Part shown: positions 9,590-16,420 of the stretch, one piece after another
How positions within the stretch are numbered: the first letter of the stretch is position 1
Layout: every line of letters starts with the position of its first letter
From: Polaromonas sp.
Lineage (GTDB): Bacteria; Pseudomonadota; Gammaproteobacteria; Burkholderiales; Burkholderiaceae_C
NCBI RefSeq assembly: GCF_030689685.1
Contig: NZ_JAUYEY010000007.1
Span: forward strand, 81,255-145,254
Direction: 5' to 3'
DNA: 64,000 nt
Translations under genes and position numbers: made by a program
The notes under the pieces: model-generated
What the model was told of the DNA's origin: nothing
Databases searched by the model: none
What the model saw: only the letters and a program-made list of their open reading frames with translations

Positions 9590-9755
9590 TAAGGGAGATG
9601 GAAATTACAAAGGTACCAAATTCCACAGCTTGTCATTGCGGACTTGATCCGCAATCCAGAGCACCTGACGGCATGGATGCCCCCGGATCGGAGTCCGGGG
9701 CAGGCTCATCGAGTCCGGCATGACAAGGGTACCTTTGTAATTTCCAACTCCCTAA
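9590..9755. mobile_element. MITE-like element with 28-bp terminal inverted repeats
   Basis: The outer arms 9590-9617 and 9728-9755 are near-perfect inverted copies; the inner 18 bases, GGAAATTACAAAGGTACC at 9600-9617, match exactly in reverse at 9728-9745. Between them lies a family C REP-like core with its own palindromes (GTCATTGCGGACTTGATCCG at 9632, and CCCCGGATC with GGAGTCCGGGG near 9681-9702). It encodes no protein and ends 2 bases before the stop of the RNB gene. It fits a non-autonomous element or a composite REP. Confidence 0.65.
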
Positions 9756-9757
9756 GT

Positions 9758-11251
9758 TCAAGCTCGCTCAAAGTCGATAAAGCTTTTCTCAGCATCCACC
9801 GCCAGCAGGCGCACCTGCAAGGTGTCGCCCACGTCCAGCCCGTCAAAACCGCGCACCATGCGACCTTCCAGCAGCGGGCTGCTGATGCGCACAAACGTGC
9901 CCTTGGCCGCCGCGCCCGTCACGAGGGCGTCAAACACATCGCCCAAACGCCCGTCCAGCAAATAAGCCGCGGCGGCCTTGAGCACCTGGCGCTCGACCTT
10001 GCTGGCGTTGTCTTCCTGCTGCGTGCAATGCCGGGCAATGTCGTTCAATTGATCGGTGGAATAAGGGGGTGACTCACCGGCCAGCGCCGCCTTCAGCAGG
10101 CGCTGCGTCACCAGATCGGGAAAGCGGCGATTCGGTGCGGTCGAATGGGCGTAGTCGTTGATGGCCAGGCCGAAGTGGCCCAGTCCATTTGCGCCCGCTT
10201 TTGCTGCGCCGGGGGGTAGAGCCGGCGCAGCAGCATACTCGCCCGATCCCAGCAATTTCACCACCGCCAGCGACAGGTCAGCAAAGCCGGTCGGGTCGGC
10301 CTGGCGCCGCGCGCATAAAAAGCGGTCAAGCGCCAAGGCGTCGGGCAGCGCAGGTAAATTCACACCGTGGCCGGAGGCCAAAGCCACAAGGCGATCCCAG
10401 CGTCGCGGTGCCTGCAAGAACCGGCGTATCGACGGAAACCCATGGTCCACCAGAAAGCGCGCCGTCGCGCCGTTGGTCGCAATCATCAGGTCGGCAATCA
10501 AATCCTTGGCACGGTTTTTCTCGTCGGGGCGCAAGTCCACCAACTGACCGTCCTTGAACACCGGCCGCGCGGCGATGGTGTTGACATTGAGCGCACCCCG
10601 CGACTGGCGCCATTGCCGCAGTTTGCCGGCCAGGGTGTCGTGCAAGCGCACTTGTGCCTCCAGCCCCGGCACGCTGATCATTTGTGGCGGCGCTGGCCCG
10701 CCGCCGTCCAGCCATGTCGAAACAGCGTCATAAGTCAGCTTGGCGTGGTTCAGCACCAGCGCGCGGTAGATGTCAGACTCAGACACCGTGCCGTCAGCGG
10801 CGACCAGCATGTCCACCACCACGGCCAGCCGCTCCTGGCCTTCGTGTAGAGAGGTCAGGTCGGTGGACAGCACTTCCGGCAGCATCGGGAAAATACCCGC
10901 CGCCGTGTACACCGAGGTCGTGTTCATTGCGGCATGGCTATCCACCGCGCCACCGGGCCGCACCAGCCAATCGACATCGGCCACCGCCACCAGCAAACGC
11001 GCGGCGCCCCCGGCCAGCGGCTCGGCCACGCTCAGTTGGTCCAGGTCGCGCGTGTCGTCGTTGTCAATGGAAAACCAGGTCAGGTGCCGCAGATCCCGGA
11101 TGTCTGCGCTGCGTTCGGTACCGGTCTGGCGTGCGGCTTCTGCTTCCTGCAAGGCTTGCGGGGAAAACTCGGGCAACAGGCCGCGGGAACGCATGGCTTC
11201 GACTGCGATTTGGTGGAGGTGGGTGGGGTCCATGGAGCATGGTAAGTGCAT
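9758..11251 (-). CDS. RNase II/R family exoribonuclease (RNB domain)
   Basis: About 497 residues from the ATG at 11251; the ATG at 11233, giving 491, is equally possible, since neither has a strong ribosome site. The RNB catalytic domain carries DNDDTRDLDQ, the Asp cluster that binds two metal ions in RNase II, and NDYAHSTAPNRRFPDLVTQR, which fits the conserved YA..TSPIRRYxDL block. A short S1-like region ends the protein. It is shorter than RNase R and lacks clear N-terminal cold-shock domains, so it is one of the small RNB proteins of proteobacteria acting on single-stranded RNA from the 3' end. Confidence 0.85.
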   Translation of the reverse strand: MHLPCSMDPTHLHQIAVEAMRSRGLLPEFSPQALQEAEAARQTGTERSADIRDLRHLTWFSIDNDDTRDLDQLSVAEPLAGGAARLLVAVADVDWLVRPGGAVDSHAAMNTTSVYTAAGIFPMLPEVLSTDLTSLHEGQERLAVVVDMLVAADGTVSESDIYRALVLNHAKLTYDAVSTWLDGGGPAPPQMISVPGLEAQVRLHDTLAGKLRQWRQSRGALNVNTIAARPVFKDGQLVDLRPDEKNRAKDLIADLMIATNGATARFLVDHGFPSIRRFLQAPRRWDRLVALASGHGVNLPALPDALALDRFLCARRQADPTGFADLSLAVVKLLGSGEYAAAPALPPGAAKAGANGLGHFGLAINDYAHSTAPNRRFPDLVTQRLLKAALAGESPPYSTDQLNDIARHCTQQEDNASKVERQVLKAAAAYLLDGRLGDVFDALVTGAAAKGTFVRISSPLLEGRMVRGFDGLDVGDTLQVRLLAVDAEKSFIDFERA

Positions 11252-11349
11252 CGTCTCAATGTACCCCCTGATTGCGCCCGGCCTCCTGGCTCGGCCGGCG
11301 TAGAGGCCGCAGTAGCTTGCAGGTGCTGGTGTTAGGTGCGTTTTCACGC

Positions 11350-11381
11350 AAGGCAAATAAGGGCTGTAGGGCCAGTTTTTC
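11350..11381 (+). repeat. Fragment of a family A repeat
   Basis: AAGGGCTGTAGGGCCAGTTT matches the 3' half of family A (GGGCTnnAGGCCnntTTT). The 5' half is absent or too diverged to see. It lies in the gap between the RNB gene and the DUF2971 gene. Confidence 0.5.
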
Positions 11382-11422
11382 CCTTGAATTTTTCGGGTTC
11401 GTATTTTGTAGAAGAGTCGAAT

Positions 11423-12208
11423 TTAAGAAGCTATTTCTTGAATATCTACGGTGAAGGTACTGCGGTTGGTACTCGCCTTGTGAAGCTTGAGCGGAACACC
11501 TCGGGCCTTGTTCAACTTGCGCACCAATTGGATAACTTTCATAGATGCCTGCGAGCCGACGATGATGCCTGTCAAATTTTCGGGTCGGAAAGTCGCTATG
11601 CCCGGGCCTTGCGTATATCGAATCAATCGCCATTCACGCTCATATTTCCAGTGCATGGACTTAGTAAGAACTCCCTTCTCCAGCTTGACTACATTGGAGT
11701 CGTACTGCGCAATCTGTGGCCGATCATTCGCATAGGTAACGCGCATAGCGTGCTGCATGAGCTTTGCTTGGCCGTCGAATTCAAGGCAGACGCCGCGATG
11801 ATGGTCCGCATAGTGCGACCACATCAAAATGTCATCTGGAATTTCTGAGACGCAGTAAATCCCGGTTGTTGCGCGAACAACCCTCGCATGTTCGTCTTGA
11901 ATGGTGTTTCTCACGGTTTGATTGCGGGGATTGCGGGTGGGGTCAGCAATCATCTGTTCTGCGTCGGCGCGAAGTTCCGCATCTGTCATCGCTGGCCCAT
12001 GTTTTCTTGCGAGGTAGATGTAGTTCTCCATCAGCTCTTCGTCAGTACCAGTCTCGTCAGCAAAACAGACCGTGCAGTCAAACGGGTCGTTGAATGAGCT
12101 CGCCGGTGCGAAGTAGATCTCGTTGTGCAAGACCGTTCGCTCCAGGTACATCGCGGTATCTCCAGCAGCATGCCGGTACTTGAAGAACCTTTTGGGAGGG
12201 AGTGTCAT
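11423..12208 (-). CDS. DUF2971 domain-containing protein
   Basis: 261 residues. The DUF2971 family is recognised from the N-terminal FFKYRHA, the block IYFAPASSFNDPFDC, the central MWSHYADHHRGVCLEFD and KYEREWRLIRY. No biochemical function is established; members occur often in defence-like and mobile regions. AT-richer codon use than the flanking housekeeping genes and the codA relic next to it suggest an acquired cassette. No partner gene is fused or overlapping. Confidence 0.85.
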   Translation of the reverse strand: MTLPPKRFFKYRHAAGDTAMYLERTVLHNEIYFAPASSFNDPFDCTVCFADETGTDEELMENYIYLARKHGPAMTDAELRADAEQMIADPTRNPRNQTVRNTIQDEHARVVRATTGIYCVSEIPDDILMWSHYADHHRGVCLEFDGQAKLMQHAMRVTYANDRPQIAQYDSNVVKLEKGVLTKSMHWKYEREWRLIRYTQGPGIATFRPENLTGIIVGSQASMKVIQLVRKLNKARGVPLKLHKASTNRSTFTVDIQEIAS

Positions 12209-12224
12209 GGGCTTTAGCCTTGAG

Positions 12225-12412
12225 TTTGGAGTATCACTTCACGAAATGCATCACCTTCGCCGCATTGACCGTCACCGCTCCAAAACACAGGCGAATGCCA
12301 TTCTGGCTCGCCATCTGCACCCACTTCGATCAGCTCAGACACGCGGGTCATGCTGCGGCGCTTAGCTGAGGTGTGCTGTCTCGGAAGTGTTGGATTGATC
12401 AGCGGACTGTCA
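12225..12412 (-). pseudogene. Degraded codA fragment between DUF2971 and higA
   Basis: Read on the minus strand, the segment translates to SPLINPTLPRQHTSAKRRS, then MTRVSELIEVGA. The intact CodA of this window reads NPLINITLQGRHDTYPKRR, then GMTRVPELMAAGV. Further along, at the low-coordinate end, CATCACCTTCGCCGCATTGA at 12248 aligns with 31370-31400. About 90 bases of the intact gene are missing in the middle. It is collinear, frameshifted and not functional. Confidence 0.85.
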
Positions 12413-12413
12413 C

Positions 12414-12737
12414 TCACGCGCCGAGTGCGAATCCTTCGGCATTGGTCATCACTTCGACTTCCTTCATGATAGTTTTTGCTTTTGCCTTCTCGGCAATCTT
12501 CAAGTCATACATCGTCTGCAGGTTCATCCATGACTGGGCGTCACCACCAAAACAGCGCTCCAGGCGCAAAGCCGTCTCAGGCGTTATGCCTCGTTCTTCT
12601 TTCACGATTTCATTGATGCGTGACGCTGTTACCCCGAGCTTTTTGGACAGTGCGTTGGCTGTCATGTTCAGGGGCACCAGGTATTCTTCCCGAAGTATTT
12701 CTCCGGGGTGGATGGGGCGCATTCCGTTCTTGATCAT
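12414..12737 (-). CDS. higA: HigA-type antitoxin
   Basis: 107 residues. The start MIKNGMRPIHPGEILREEYL is the hallmark of the HigA/VapI subfamily of XRE proteins. The helix-turn-helix covers about 25-60 (NALSKKLGVTASRINEIVKE), followed by RGITPETALRLERCFG. It lies downstream of the toxin gene, the inverted order typical of higBA, and should bind the operator at 13070-13086 together with the toxin. A Lys-rich C-terminal helix ends the protein. Confidence 0.92.
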   Translation of the reverse strand: MIKNGMRPIHPGEILREEYLVPLNMTANALSKKLGVTASRINEIVKEERGITPETALRLERCFGGDAQSWMNLQTMYDLKIAEKAKAKTIMKEVEVMTNAEGFALGA

Positions 12738-12771
12738 AAGTAGTGCCTTTCAAAAGTCGTGAGCAAGGCGC

Positions 12772-13050
12772 TCAGTGATAGTCAACGATTTCCACAGCCT
12801 TGGCGCCTTCATCGGTCCAGACAAAGCAAAGACGCCATTGGTCGTTAATCCGGATGCTGTGCTGACCTGCACGATTACCGACCAATGCCTCCAGTCGATT
12901 GCCGGGGGGTGATTTCAAAAAATCCAAGGTAACAGCCGCCTCAAGCATGGTCAATTTTCGTGTTGCCGACTTCAAAATACCTGAAAAAACAGCTGATTTT
13001 CCGGCTTTGAACAGAGTCTCAGTTTCCTCGCATTTGAATGAAACTATCAT
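12772..13050 (-). CDS. higB: HigB/RelE-type ribosome-dependent mRNA interferase toxin
   Basis: 92 residues from the ATG at 13050, the usual HigB length; longer upstream starts would read through the promoter and a codA relic. It matches the plasmid-maintenance killer family: the N-terminal FKCEETETLFKAGKS, the central NRLEALVGNRAGQHSIRIND and the C-terminal QWRLCFVWTDEGAKAVEIVD. HigB cleaves mRNA on translating ribosomes. The antitoxin gene follows after 34 bases. Confidence 0.92.
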   Translation of the reverse strand: MIVSFKCEETETLFKAGKSAVFSGILKSATRKLTMLEAAVTLDFLKSPPGNRLEALVGNRAGQHSIRINDQWRLCFVWTDEGAKAVEIVDYH

Positions 13051-13057
13051 AGAGAAA

Positions 13058-13086
13058 ATTGTACATCGTTTATCGGTAGTCGATAA
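13058..13086 (-). promoter_or_regulatory. Promoter and palindromic operator of higBA
   Basis: On the minus strand a -10 TACAAT (13063-13058) lies 8 bases before the higB start. Upstream, TTATCG-N5-CGATAA forms a perfect palindrome at 13070-13086; its outer arm doubles as a poor -35 with 17-base spacing. Placement over the promoter fits autorepression by HigA. Confidence 0.65.
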
Positions 13087-13108
13087 TAAATTTGCAAGAC
13101 TTTTTCGA

Positions 13109-13165
13109 ATGCGACGTTGACGCCTGCGGCCATGAGTTCGGGCGCGAAGGTCATGCCGCGGCGCT
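13109..13165 (-). pseudogene. Degraded codA fragment between higB promoter and abiEii
   Basis: GACGTTGACGCCTGCGGCCA, then GAGTTCGGGCG and GGTCATGCCGCGGCGCTT, aligns with 31528-31580 of intact codA (the region encoding MTRVPELMAAGVNVAFG). It ends exactly at the stop codon of abiEii (13166-13168). Only about 57 bases remain. Confidence 0.8.
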
Positions 13166-14077
13166 TCAGCGCATCCGCTTTTGCAGCTCCTGCGACTGTG
13201 CCTGAAACTTTTTCGGGTCTGCATCTTTCAGCTTTTGGAGGTTGTCTAGCTTCCAGCGGATGGCGGGTAGTTGGTCCAGATGGGGGATGCTCAGCTTGCC
13301 CCAGTCAGGCTGCGCGGCGGCAAGGGAAATCAAGAAGTTTTTTTCGTCCGCATCCAGGCCGCCATGAATTTCCGCCACCAAGCGCTCGCGGGCGTCAAGC
13401 AGCGCCTTGATCGGCACTTTTTGGGTGGTCATGCCGTCGAAGTTGTTGTCGTATTCGTACTGGATGTCGCGCATGGCCGGAAACAGTACTTCGTGAATCG
13501 GTCGGTTGTGGCTGGCCAGGTACACCACAAAGGCGCGCCGGATTCCCGGCGTGAGGCCTTCGTGCTCGAACAGTTGCATGACATCGAAAAGGTCGCGCGG
13601 GTGTTGCCGGTCGAGCGCCGCCACGAGCTTGCCGCCGTACACGTCCTCGCGGGAGACGACGGGGATGTCCACTTCAGCCAGCAGCGTGTCGCCGGCTGCT
13701 TGTGTAAGAGGCAAGGTTGCCACCGGGTTGACGGTGCCGCGCATCACGAAGTTCACTTCAACCTTGACGAGAATATTGCCGCGGGTGAGCTGTAGCCGGG
13801 TCTCTTGCCCGTCGTTGCCGGGGGCCGTCACCTGGAAGCCGGCGGCCTGAAGACGCTTGCGGCCTTCTGCCAGGGCGCTGTCGATGCGCTTGCGTGCTGC
13901 AGCCCATTGCAAGGTATGGTCCGGCAGCACCAAGTCCAAATCTACAGACAAGCGGGGCATGTCCCGGAAGAACAGGTTGATGGCGGTGCCGCCTTTGAGG
14001 GCGAAGGTGTCGTCAAAAAAGACGTGTGGCGCTGCGGCGACCAGCGCCTTGGCCGTGTCGAGGTAAGTCGGGTTCAT
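13166..14077 (-). CDS. abiEii: AbiEii-type nucleotidyltransferase toxin
   Basis: 303 residues from the ATG at 14077, which overlaps the abiEi stop (ATGA). AbiEii toxins are DNA-polymerase-beta-like nucleotidyltransferases of the type IV abortive-infection system. The NTase signature FALKGGTAINLFF, then RLSVDLDLVLP, carries the GG...DxD metal ligands at about residues 24-45. Further blocks DVYGGKLVAALDRQHPRDLF and DARERLVAEIHG are typical. The toxin follows its antitoxin in the canonical order. Confidence 0.9.
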   Translation of the reverse strand: MNPTYLDTAKALVAAAPHVFFDDTFALKGGTAINLFFRDMPRLSVDLDLVLPDHTLQWAAARKRIDSALAEGRKRLQAAGFQVTAPGNDGQETRLQLTRGNILVKVEVNFVMRGTVNPVATLPLTQAAGDTLLAEVDIPVVSREDVYGGKLVAALDRQHPRDLFDVMQLFEHEGLTPGIRRAFVVYLASHNRPIHEVLFPAMRDIQYEYDNNFDGMTTQKVPIKALLDARERLVAEIHGGLDADEKNFLISLAAAQPDWGKLSIPHLDQLPAIRWKLDNLQKLKDADPKKFQAQSQELQKRMR

Positions 14078-14802
14078 TTCAACACCAGCAGGCCATCGCG
14101 GGAACGCGATACCCAAGGTGACTTGCTTCTGGCGGGCAGGTCTTCGGCACTGAGCTTTGCCTCCCAAGGCAATTGCAGTTCGTGGCCCAGTTGCAAACAC
14201 AGGCGCACCGTCTTGACACTCGTGCACTGCAGAAGCAACTGCTTGAGCACCCTGGAACGCAGGTGGTGCGTGGTGCCGGCAATCTCGCGTGCCTCTTGCA
14301 TGGGCTGGCGCAGACCCACCTCGCTGAGCATTTCCAAAAGCGCACGTTCGGGCGAAGAGAGCAGCGCGTCGCTGTTGGCATGGGGTTGGACGTGCAGTAG
14401 CTGCCCCGGCGTTTCGCGGAACAGGCGCTTGCGGCGGTATTCGGCAGGAAAACGTTCGGTAAACCATGCGGGCAGAGTGGCAGTTTCCCAGCCGTAGAGC
14501 TGCAAGGTCGGCTTGAGGGAAACGTATTGGCGCAATCCGTGCCAATCGAGCGCGGTCTTACCACCAACGTGCAGGCCTTCGACGCCTTTTTGCAAAACCG
14601 AAAGGCAACGATGCAGGTCCAGGACATCGTTCGCACGGGCATAGACGCCTTGGCTGAGCCGTGTCAGCCAGCCAGCCTTCGCGTACTGGCCAGCCAGGTT
14701 GCTGGAGATTCCTAGATCGGCCAATGTGGCCGAAGTTAAAGGCGTGCCTGCGGGAACCTGTATGTACAGAGTGTTTAGTTTGTTTCGTTTTTCGGTAGTC
14801 AC
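14074..14802 (-). CDS. abiEi: AbiEi antitoxin, transcriptional regulator
   Basis: 242 residues. The N-terminal winged helix (LGISSNLAGQYAKAGWLTRL, then SQGVYARAND, about 29-58) and the larger C-terminal antitoxin domain match the AbiEi/AbiEi_3 group. AbiEi represses the operon by binding inverted repeats and counteracts AbiEii. A 14-bp palindrome lies 54 bases upstream of the start. Confidence 0.88.
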   Translation of the reverse strand: MTTEKRNKLNTLYIQVPAGTPLTSATLADLGISSNLAGQYAKAGWLTRLSQGVYARANDVLDLHRCLSVLQKGVEGLHVGGKTALDWHGLRQYVSLKPTLQLYGWETATLPAWFTERFPAEYRRKRLFRETPGQLLHVQPHANSDALLSSPERALLEMLSEVGLRQPMQEAREIAGTTHHLRSRVLKQLLLQCTSVKTVRLCLQLGHELQLPWEAKLSAEDLPARSKSPWVSRSRDGLLVLK

Positions 14803-14855
14803 ACTGTGATTTTATGAATATTTCTAAATATTGCATTCGACCTATTTCATTTATT

Positions 14856-14869
14856 CTGTGAATTCACAG
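14856..14869. promoter_or_regulatory. Palindromic operator candidate of abiEi/ii
   Basis: CTGTGAATTCACAG is a perfect 14-bp palindrome in the AT-rich region upstream of abiEi. Further CTGTG half-sites occur at about 14806 and 14875, the arrangement expected for cooperative AbiEi binding. Of the rest of 14803-15152, the part beyond 14940 is covered by relics and the phd operator. Confidence 0.55.
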
Positions 14870-14944
14870 TAAATCTGTGGTTCTGATGCAAATTTCAAAT
14901 TATTGGTATCACGCTTGCGACCTTCCTGAAAGCTTCAGTCTCGC

Positions 14945-15046
14945 GCCACCTCCGCCACCTCCGCCACCTCCGCCAACAGCGCTCCCTTTTTCCAAACCTA
15001 CAGCCGATTCGACCGCAAGCGGACAGTCTCCGTCACATCCCGTCGT
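14945..15046 (-). pseudogene. Degraded codA C-terminal fragment between abiEi and phd
   Basis: CCACCTCCGCCA, then AGCGCTCCCTTTTTCCAAAC and GACCGCAAGCGGACAGTCTC, aligns base by base with 31220-31310 of intact codA, which encodes the C-terminal stretch around residues 380-410. The CCGCCACCT unit is tandemly expanded here. Confidence 0.8.
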
Positions 15047-15051
15047 GAGTA

Positions 15052-15085
15052 CGGCGCTCACTGATATTCAACGATTTCCGTAGCC
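15052..15085 (-). pseudogene. Relic of a second higB 3' end
   Basis: GGCGCTCACTGATATTCAAC, then GATTTCCGTAGCC, matches 12769-12800, the last codons and stop of higB (GGCGCTCAGTGATAGTCAAC, GATTTCCACAGCC). On the minus strand it reads ATEIVEYQ and stop, against AVEIVDYH and stop in the intact toxin. It lies just beside the codA relic. Confidence 0.7.
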
Positions 15086-15119
15086 GGGGGATTTCACTGA
15101 AATTTGCTTGATCTGCTAA

Positions 15120-15137
15120 ACTAGTCAGATGACTGGT
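15120..15137. promoter_or_regulatory. Operator candidate of phd-vapC
   Basis: ACTAGTCA-GA-TGACTGGT is an inverted repeat with one mismatch, located 15 bases upstream of the phd start. A -35-like TTGATC precedes it. Position and symmetry fit autoregulation by the antitoxin. Confidence 0.5.
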
Positions 15138-15152
15138 CAAAAGGAGTGTCGT

Positions 15153-15410
15153 ATGAAAGTCTGGCCCGTGCAAGACGCGAAGGCGCGTTTTAGTGAATTT
15201 CTCGATGCATGCCTGACAGCCGGGCCGCAGATGGTGACGCGGCGAGGGGCTGAGGCGGCGGTGCTTGTTCCGGCTGCGGAGTGGAAGCGGCTGCAGTCTG
15301 CGGCCAAACCCTCGCTCAAAGAGCTGTTGCTGTCTGAAGCCGCGCGTACGGAGTTCCTGGTGCCAAAGCGCGGTGCTGCTCGCCGGCGACGCACTGAAGC
15401 TTTCAAGTAA
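15153..15410 (+). CDS. Phd/YefM-family antitoxin
   Basis: 85 residues from the ATG at 15153, which has AAGGAG 7 bases upstream; an ATG 24 bases earlier lacks such a site. The N-terminus MKVWPVQDAKARFSEFLDAC is the Phd/YefM dimerisation and DNA-binding fold, followed by the VTRRGAEAAVLVPAAEWKRL strand-turn-helix typical of the family. The basic C-terminal tail (RRRRTEAF) would bind the toxin. It lies 19 bases upstream of the PIN toxin gene. Confidence 0.9.
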   Translation: MKVWPVQDAKARFSEFLDACLTAGPQMVTRRGAEAAVLVPAAEWKRLQSAAKPSLKELLLSEAARTEFLVPKRGAARRRRTEAFK

Positions 15411-15429
15411 AGCATCGAACTAAAGCGCC

Positions 15430-15840
15430 ATGTACCTTTTGGACACAAATGTCATCTCTGAATTGCGCCGACCCCGGCCACATGGCGCGGGGATCGCCTG
15501 GCTCGAGTCGGTTGCTGACATTGATTTGCATGTTTCAGCGGTGAGTCTGGGCGAAATCCAGGCCGGGATTGAGATCACGCGGGATCAGAACGAGGCCAAG
15601 GCGCTTGAGATCGAGCGCTGGGCCGATCTGATGGCGGCGTCGTACAACGTATTGCCCATGGACGCAGAGGCCTTCCGCATCTGGGCAAAGCTCATGCACC
15701 GCCGCTCCGACACCTTGTATGAGGACGCAATGATCGCAGCGACCGCAATTCGACATCAGCTGACGGTGGTCACGCGCAACGCCGCAGATTTTTCTACTTT
15801 TGGCGTTCAACTGCTCAACCCATTTGAGTCACCCGTTTGA
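15430..15840 (+). CDS. vapC: VapC/FitB-type PIN-domain ribonuclease toxin
   Basis: 136 residues. A PIN domain with the acidic active site: Asp5 in YLLDTNVISEL, Glu41 in SLGEIQAG, then Asp in YEDAMIAATA and the C-terminal VTRNAADF. VapC toxins cleave specific tRNAs or rRNA in a Mg2+-dependent way. The LDTNVISELRRP start is typical of the FitB-like branch that pairs with Phd antitoxins. Confidence 0.92.
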   Translation: MYLLDTNVISELRRPRPHGAGIAWLESVADIDLHVSAVSLGEIQAGIEITRDQNEAKALEIERWADLMAASYNVLPMDAEAFRIWAKLMHRRSDTLYEDAMIAATAIRHQLTVVTRNAADFSTFGVQLLNPFESPV

Positions 15841-16090
15841 ATCCGAAGCGGGTCTAATTCCCCGCCCCTTGGGGCGTACGGAAAACGACAGTGTCCGAAG
15901 GGCACTGTAAAACGAAGACGAGCCGCGAAGCGTGTGAGGCATAGTGCAGCCAATACCCCGCCCCTTGGGGCGGGGAAATTTATTCTGCCGTAGCTGACTT
16001 CTGAAGAGTGAAAACGTCTGATGGCCATGCCTGGTCAATCGACTTCCAAGCCCCAGGCGAGCGATGACTACCTGCTGATGCAAACGATGC
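15841..16090. repeat. Intergenic region with paired family B-like repeats
   Basis: CCCCGCCCCTTGGGGCG occurs twice, at about 15859 and 15956, the second with a longer palindrome (CCCCGCCCCTTGGGGCGGGG). Between them GCCGCGAAGCGTGTGAGG resembles the GCTTCGCGT part of family B. No gene is visible here. Confidence 0.5.
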
Positions 16091-16094
16091 CCGA

Positions 16095-16208
16095 GGCATT
16101 AGGGTAAATGCCAATATTCGAAATTCACTCCAGCGCTATATTTCTTCCCAGACGACGCACCGTCAATATACTTTTAACGACCTGCTGCCAATACTGCCAG
16201 CAAGTCGT
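16095..16208 (+). promoter_or_regulatory. Candidate ANTAR-responsive leader hairpins upstream of the amide cluster
   Basis: GGCATT-AGGGTA-AATGCC (16095-16112) is a perfect 6-bp hairpin with a hexaloop bearing A at position 1 and G at position 4, the loop rule of RNAs bound by ANTAR proteins. A second hairpin at 16177-16208 (arms ACGACcTGCTG and CAGCAaGTCGT) can also close a hexaloop, AATACT, with A first but not G fourth. It ends 5 bases before a strong terminator. AmiR, encoded at the end of the cluster, is an ANTAR protein. The match is partial. Confidence 0.4.
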
Positions 16209-16213
16209 AAGGC

Positions 16214-16252
16214 AAAAAAGCCCGAACCGGTTTATCCGGTTCGGGCTTTTTT
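16214..16252 (+). terminator. Strong rho-independent terminator or attenuator upstream of the amide cluster
   Basis: A 17-bp perfect stem, AAAAAAGCCCGAACCGG with its complement at 16236-16252, closes on a 5-base loop and ends in six T. It lies 168 bases before the first gene of the cluster and 370 bases after vapC. It could end vapC transcription or act as the attenuator released by AmiR. Confidence 0.9.
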
Positions 16253-16420
16253 GTTCTGGCCGTTTTCTTCGTGATTTTTTATCAGGCTGTGAGAGCAGTC
16301 GAGGCGGAGCTTTGCCTCTGGAAAAACGCGGCTGTCGTGTATGAAAACGTTATCTCATACACGTCGATTTCAAGAGTGTTCGCAGGTCAACATCAACCGT
16401 ATAGTAACAAGGAGAAATAG

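Noticed and set aside
13051..13224. Longer HigB start
   Set aside because: The extra 58 residues would be translated from the promoter, the operator and a codA relic; 92 residues from 13050 is the standard HigB size.
14078..14545. N-terminal extension of the AbiEii frame
   Set aside because: It lies within abiEi in another frame; the ATG at 14077 overlaps the abiEi stop, as in coupled abiE operons, and gives the family's normal length.
14945..14975. CCGCCACCT tandem array taken as a microsatellite
   Set aside because: It aligns with the codA C-terminal region at 31220-31250; only the unit number is expanded, so it is described as a gene relic.
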